7,267 nucleotides of DNA, from assembly GCA_041743835.1 (NCBI GenBank), contig JBGTLW010000053.1, forward strand, positions 1-7,267, in the 5' to 3' direction. Every line of letters starts with the position of its first letter. The stretch's first letter is position 1. Positions 4,973 through 7,267 of this stretch are shown here, in pieces. The DNA is from JBGTLW01 sp041743835 (lineage in GTDB: Bacteria > Planctomycetota > Phycisphaerae > Phycisphaerales > Phycisphaeraceae). Both the position numbers and the translations under genes were made by a program. Below the pieces are notes generated by a model. The model saw only the letters and a program-made list of their open reading frames with translations, did no database searches and was not told the origin of the DNA.

Positions 4973-7117
4973 TCAACGCGGCAAAGCACGCGAAGTCGTG
5001 ACCTCATTCACCACAGACTCAATCGCAGGTGATACCGCGTTCAACCTGCTCAAAAGCGACCCGTCCTCAGACCAGCGCGTACGCCACGCCGCAACCAGTT
5101 CGGTCGCCTGGTCCGTCGCGCCAGCCACCGCACGCTTCAACGCCAGCAGCGACACCAGGTGCAGACGATCCGTATCATCAACCGCCTCAGACAAAGCCTG
5201 CTCCAGCCAAGGCTCGCCACGGATCGGGCTGCCCCCGCCCCCGGAAGCAATGGCCGAGGCACCGCCGGCGGGGTCGATCCCGCTGAGCTCGGCGGCGTAC
5301 GCGCGTCCCATCAGCCAGCCGAGCCGAGCAGCGCTACCGGCCGCGTTCGCGGTGACCTGACGGTCGCAGTGCTTGGCCCAGCCATCGAGCGTGCCCGCGC
5401 CCTGGTGATGCCACGCCAGCAAATAAAGCGTCGCGGGCCGGGGCGCAAGCGTGCCGTCACCCAGCTGACGCTGCATCCACGCCGCGAGCTCCTGGCTCCC
5501 GTCGTTCCTAAGCCCCTGGCCCCACGACAGCGATCCGCTGCACGACGCCTGATGGAACGGGTCGTACCACACGTGCCGATACTCCCAAACACCAGCCCGG
5601 TGCTGAGGCGAAGGACGACCCCGGAAGGTGTAGCTGGGCCAGACAGGCGCGGCGTTGAGCACACTCACCATCGCGGCACCGTACGCCGACCGATCCCCCG
5701 CATAACGCTCATCCATCTGCAGCGATGCCGACAAGGTGATCACAAATCTTGCGTAACCCTTCCACAACGCCGCCTCCAACCAACGCGGATCGTTCTTGGC
5801 CTTCGCCAGAACATGGTCCAGAACCAGGCTCCGGGCCGTACGCCAATCCGCAAGGTGCTCGTCCTCCAACATCTGGCCCAAGACCAGCGTCAAGAGGTAG
5901 GGATCGGCCGAACGCCAACCGCCCCCGGAAGTAGCGCCCCCGGAACTAGCACCCCCGGAAGCAACAGCCCCGGAAGTAACCCATGCCGAGCGCCACGACG
6001 CGATCGCTTCGGCCGGCACACGCAACTGACCGGCAACCTGCTCCAACCCGGAGAACCCACCAACCGACAGCCGGGACAACACCACATCGTCACGGCCTAA
6101 GCCAGCAACCAGCACCAGCCGCAGCTGCTTGCGCTGAGCATCATCAAACATCGGCAACAAGGCCGGCAGAAGGTCTTCATGGACACAGGCCACCAGAAAC
6201 ACCGAATCACCCGCCATCTGCTCCAAGACCGGACCGGCAAGCAATGCGATGATTGCCGGCCGCTCGCTCTTCAACCGCGCGGCTGACGTTGATTTAAGGA
6301 ACGACGCGATGGTACGGGCATCACCCGACTCCCACGGCCGGTTCACTTGCAACCACGTGGTGTACCACCCCGTCCGCGTCGCCTCCGGCACACGCAGCGA
6401 CCGACCCGCCGTATCCAAAGTGGATAGACGCACGAGAGGTAATCCCCGCCAGGCGGGGCTTTGACCGTCGGTTGATAACTCGGTGAGCAGCCGCACCCGC
6501 CACCGCTCGCGGCGTTCGGCTTCGACCAGTGGGCCAGCCGTCGCCAGCAGGGTCAGACGGTCGGCATCCTTCGACCACGCCGCGTCACCATCCAATCGCG
6601 ACACCGCTTCGGTCAGCATCAGCGGCCGCAACGCACGCAGCGGCTCGCCGTCCTTGGATGCATTCACTCGCCGCAGCCATGCGCTCACCTGGCGATCTGA
6701 CGCCGCACGCCACGCCTCGGAAGCCCCGATCCAATGCACGAGCCAGCCTTGATGGACACCCGGCTCAACGCCAAGCGACGAACCGACACGCTCCAGGAGC
6801 TCAAACTCGTCGGCGTTGAGCTCTGACCAAGCCGCAGACTCGGGGGCCAGGCCCGCCAGCAAACGGTCACGCAGTTCGACCCGCTTCGAAGTGTCAGCCG
6901 CGACCGACCGCAATGAAGCCTCAAGCACCCGGCGATCGGCCGCGGGCCACGCAGACACGGCCGACGGGGACGACACGTAACCCGACAGGAGCTCGGCCGC
7001 GCGAGTCTGGACCTCAGCGGGCTTGGCCCCGTCTACAGGTGAGACGCCAACCGGCTGAGCATGGGCAGGGGGGGCTGCGAACATCAGCGACGCGAAGCAA
7101 ACTAACGATGCAACCAA
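4973..7117 (-). CDS. Large secreted protein of unknown family, probably 5'-truncated by an insertion sequence
   Basis: A 714-codon frame ending in TGA at 4975-4973. I do not recognise a family. The start used is TTG at 7117-7115. The N-terminus then reads VASLVCFASLMFAAPPAHAQ, a hydrophobic core with an AHA cleavage site before Q21, so export is likely. That start has no basic residue before the core and no Shine-Dalgarno, and the insertion-sequence end lies about 10 bases upstream. No ATG, GTG or other TTG occurs in this frame before an in-frame TGA inside the transposase gene. The native start was therefore probably removed. The body is rich in Leu, Ala and Trp and looks mainly helical. An aromatic segment near residues 490-535 includes WYDPFHQASCSGSLSWGQGL. 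Two low-complexity Ser-Gly-Gly insertions lie near residues 379-393 and 622-628. The RHS gene starts 89 bases downstream on the same strand. It may be expressed poorly or be a pseudogene with an intact body. Confidence 0.82.
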   Translation of the reverse strand: MVASLVCFASLMFAAPPAHAQPVGVSPVDGAKPAEVQTRAAELLSGYVSSPSAVSAWPAADRRVLEASLRSVAADTSKRVELRDRLLAGLAPESAAWSELNADEFELLERVGSSLGVEPGVHQGWLVHWIGASEAWRAASDRQVSAWLRRVNASKDGEPLRALRPLMLTEAVSRLDGDAAWSKDADRLTLLATAGPLVEAERRERWRVRLLTELSTDGQSPAWRGLPLVRLSTLDTAGRSLRVPEATRTGWYTTWLQVNRPWESGDARTIASFLKSTSAARLKSERPAIIALLAGPVLEQMAGDSVFLVACVHEDLLPALLPMFDDAQRKQLRLVLVAGLGRDDVVLSRLSVGGFSGLEQVAGQLRVPAEAIASWRSAWVTSGAVASGGASSGGATSGGGWRSADPYLLTLVLGQMLEDEHLADWRTARSLVLDHVLAKAKNDPRWLEAALWKGYARFVITLSASLQMDERYAGDRSAYGAAMVSVLNAAPVWPSYTFRGRPSPQHRAGVWEYRHVWYDPFHQASCSGSLSWGQGLRNDGSQELAAWMQRQLGDGTLAPRPATLYLLAWHHQGAGTLDGWAKHCDRQVTANAAGSAARLGWLMGRAYAAELSGIDPAGGASAIASGGGGSPIRGEPWLEQALSEAVDDTDRLHLVSLLALKRAVAGATDQATELVAAWRTRWSEDGSLLSRLNAVSPAIESVVNEVTTSRALPR
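5231..5248. repeat. (GCCCCC)2-GGAAGC repeat copy
   Basis: Two GCCCCC hexamers followed by GGAAGC, an intermediate between the single-copy word and the four-hexamer tract at 1974. It encodes Ala-Ser-Gly-Gly-Gly-Gly near residue 624 of the unknown secreted protein. Confidence 0.85.
5907..5995. repeat. Imperfect 11-bp direct repeat flanking the tandem array
   Basis: GCCGAACGCCA at 5907-5917 and GCCGAGCGCCA at 5985-5995 match at ten of eleven positions and lie 78 bases (26 codons) apart in the same frame. Both encode W-R-S-A on the minus strand. They bracket the period-15 array, as expected if the array arrived by duplication of a short host segment. Chance reuse of a WRSA peptide is the alternative. 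Confidence 0.6.
5922..5976. repeat. Four-copy tandem array, period 15, built on CCCCCGGAAG
   Basis: GGAA cores begin at 5927, 5942, 5957 and 5972, an exact 15-base period. The copies read CCCCCGGAAG, CCCCCGGAAC, CCCCCGGAAG and CCCCGGAAG, joined by five or six variable bases. On the coding strand they give Ser-Gly-Gly/Ala units in the unknown secreted protein (TSGAVASGGASSGGATSGGG, residues about 379-396). The unit is a multiple of three, so copy-number change keeps the frame. Confidence 0.9.
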
Positions 7118-7140
7118 AGCCGCTGACGAGATATTGTCAA
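7113..7140 (-). promoter_or_regulatory. Outward-facing -35 box in the insertion-sequence end
   Basis: A perfect TTGACA (7140-7135, minus strand) points out of the element toward the two secreted-protein genes. The best -10 at usable spacing is TTTGGT (7118-7113, 16-base spacing), which matches only three of six positions and overlaps the TTG start. Such a promoter would make transcripts that begin inside the gene, so it could feed the RHS gene but not translation from the TTG. IS256-type ends are known to form hybrid promoters; here the -10 is poor. Confidence 0.25.
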
Positions 7141-7155
7141 AAGCTGTGGATGAAG
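7128..7155. repeat. Putative terminal inverted repeat of the insertion sequence (one copy)
   Basis: On the plus strand the tip starts GAGATATTGTCAAAAGCTGT at 7128 and continues to about 7155. Only one end is visible, so it is called from position and resemblance to IS256-family ends rather than from a matched partner. If the boundary is right, an 8-bp target duplication would be 7120-7127 (CCGCTGAC), or a 9-bp one 7119-7127. Confidence 0.5.
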
Positions 7156-7160
7156 TTTGA

Positions 7161-7267
7161 TCAGGCGGCGTGTTGTTTGACTCCGTCGGTGAAGGTGATG
7201 CCGGCGATGACGTCGCCGATCAGTTCGTGGCCGTTGAGCCGTCGCCACTTCTTCTGGGCCGACTCGG
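7161..7267 (-). CDS. IS256-family (Mutator-type) transposase, C-terminal 34 residues only
   Basis: The minus-strand frame enters at the right edge and stops at TGA 7163-7161. It reads ESAQKKWRRLNGHELIGDVI and then AGITFTDGVKQHAA. The pattern (S/A)xKKWRxLNG followed by a hydrophobic helix and a short V/I-x-F-x-D-G tail is the usual C-terminus of IS256-family transposases, recognised from memory. The catalytic DDE residues lie outside the window, so activity cannot be judged. The stop is about 33 bases from the inferred element end, normal for compact insertion sequences. Confidence 0.85.
   Translation of the reverse strand, partial: ESAQKKWRRLNGHELIGDVIAGITFTDGVKQHAA

Larger units (their letters stand above)
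7128..7267 (-). mobile_element. IS256-family insertion sequence, transposase 3'-side end (partial)
   Basis: The element comprises the transposase 3' end plus about 33 non-coding bases up to an inferred boundary near 7128. Reading outward on the minus strand the tip is CACAGCTTTTGACAATATCTC, apart from one base beyond the 20 quoted in other entries; its key features are the TTTTGACA block and a terminal CTC. Ends of this kind are common in IS256-family elements, as far as I recall. The boundary is inferred from the position of the transposase stop and the start of sequence that reads as a signal peptide. It could be off by a few bases, because the other end is not in the window. Confidence 0.7.

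Noticed and set aside
4780..5007. Minus-strand 75-codon frame spanning the spacer
   Set aside because: It overlaps both the end of the upstream gene and the RHS signal peptide in another frame, and has Ser/Gly/Arg shadow composition.
5619..5627. Further CCCCGGAAG match
   Set aside because: It is a 9-base match lacking flanking similarity, and is read as Phe-Arg-Gly in a normal-looking aromatic segment. It is likely chance, so it is not counted with the iterated word.
5159..6100. Plus-strand open frame of 313 codons opposite the unknown secreted protein
   Set aside because: It is Arg/Pro-rich with no start signals or recognisable domain, while the minus frame has an intact signal-peptide core and protein-like composition.
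1..7267. tRNA, rRNA, CRISPR array or riboswitch
   Set aside because: No cloverleaf-like segment, spacer-repeat array or known aptamer core was seen. The only sizeable non-coding stretches are the 89-base spacer and the insertion-sequence end.

Overview
The window is GC-rich and essentially all coding on the minus strand, so it is read from right to left. Gene style points to a bacterium of the Planctomycetes or a related PVC lineage: a giant secreted YD-repeat protein with a cysteine-containing head, a large secreted protein of unknown family next to it, and an IS256-type element. The Phycisphaerae are a reasonable guess. No marker gene is present, so this is inference only.

Layout in the direction of transcription. 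(1) 7267-7128: the end of an IS256-family (Mutator-type) insertion sequence, with the last 34 codons of the transposase and a terminal sequence ending near 7128. (2) 7117-4973: a 714-codon protein of unknown family with a signal-peptide core. The insertion sequence abuts its 5' end. Its only available upstream start is a TTG with no Shine-Dalgarno and no basic n-region, so the original start was probably cut off by the insertion. (3) 4972-4884: an 89-base spacer, strikingly poor in C on the transcribed strand, with a weak promoter candidate and a ribosome binding site. (4) 4883-1: the first 1627 codons of an RHS/YD-repeat protein with an exported N-terminus, a lower-GC head domain and a long run of YD-type repeats. 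It runs off the left edge, so its C-terminal core and any variable tip lie outside the window. No stretch longer than 300 bases lacks a gene. The long plus-strand open frames are antisense shadows of the GC-rich genes.

The most unusual signal is a short DNA word, CCCCCGGAAG (extended form GCCCCCGGAAGC/T; CTTCCGGGGG on the coding strand). It occurs nine times exactly in 7.3 kb, in two unrelated genes, in both orientations and in three reading-frame contexts. In two places it is extended by extra GCCCCC hexamers. In one place it forms a four-copy tandem array of period 15, flanked by an imperfect 11-bp direct repeat. This looks like a DNA-level iterated element that spreads into coding sequence, mostly as Ser-Gly-Gly inserts, rather than a protein motif.

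The two secreted proteins are co-oriented and closely spaced, and could have formed a transcription unit. Whether they act together cannot be shown from the sequence. The insertion sequence may have disconnected them from their native promoter.
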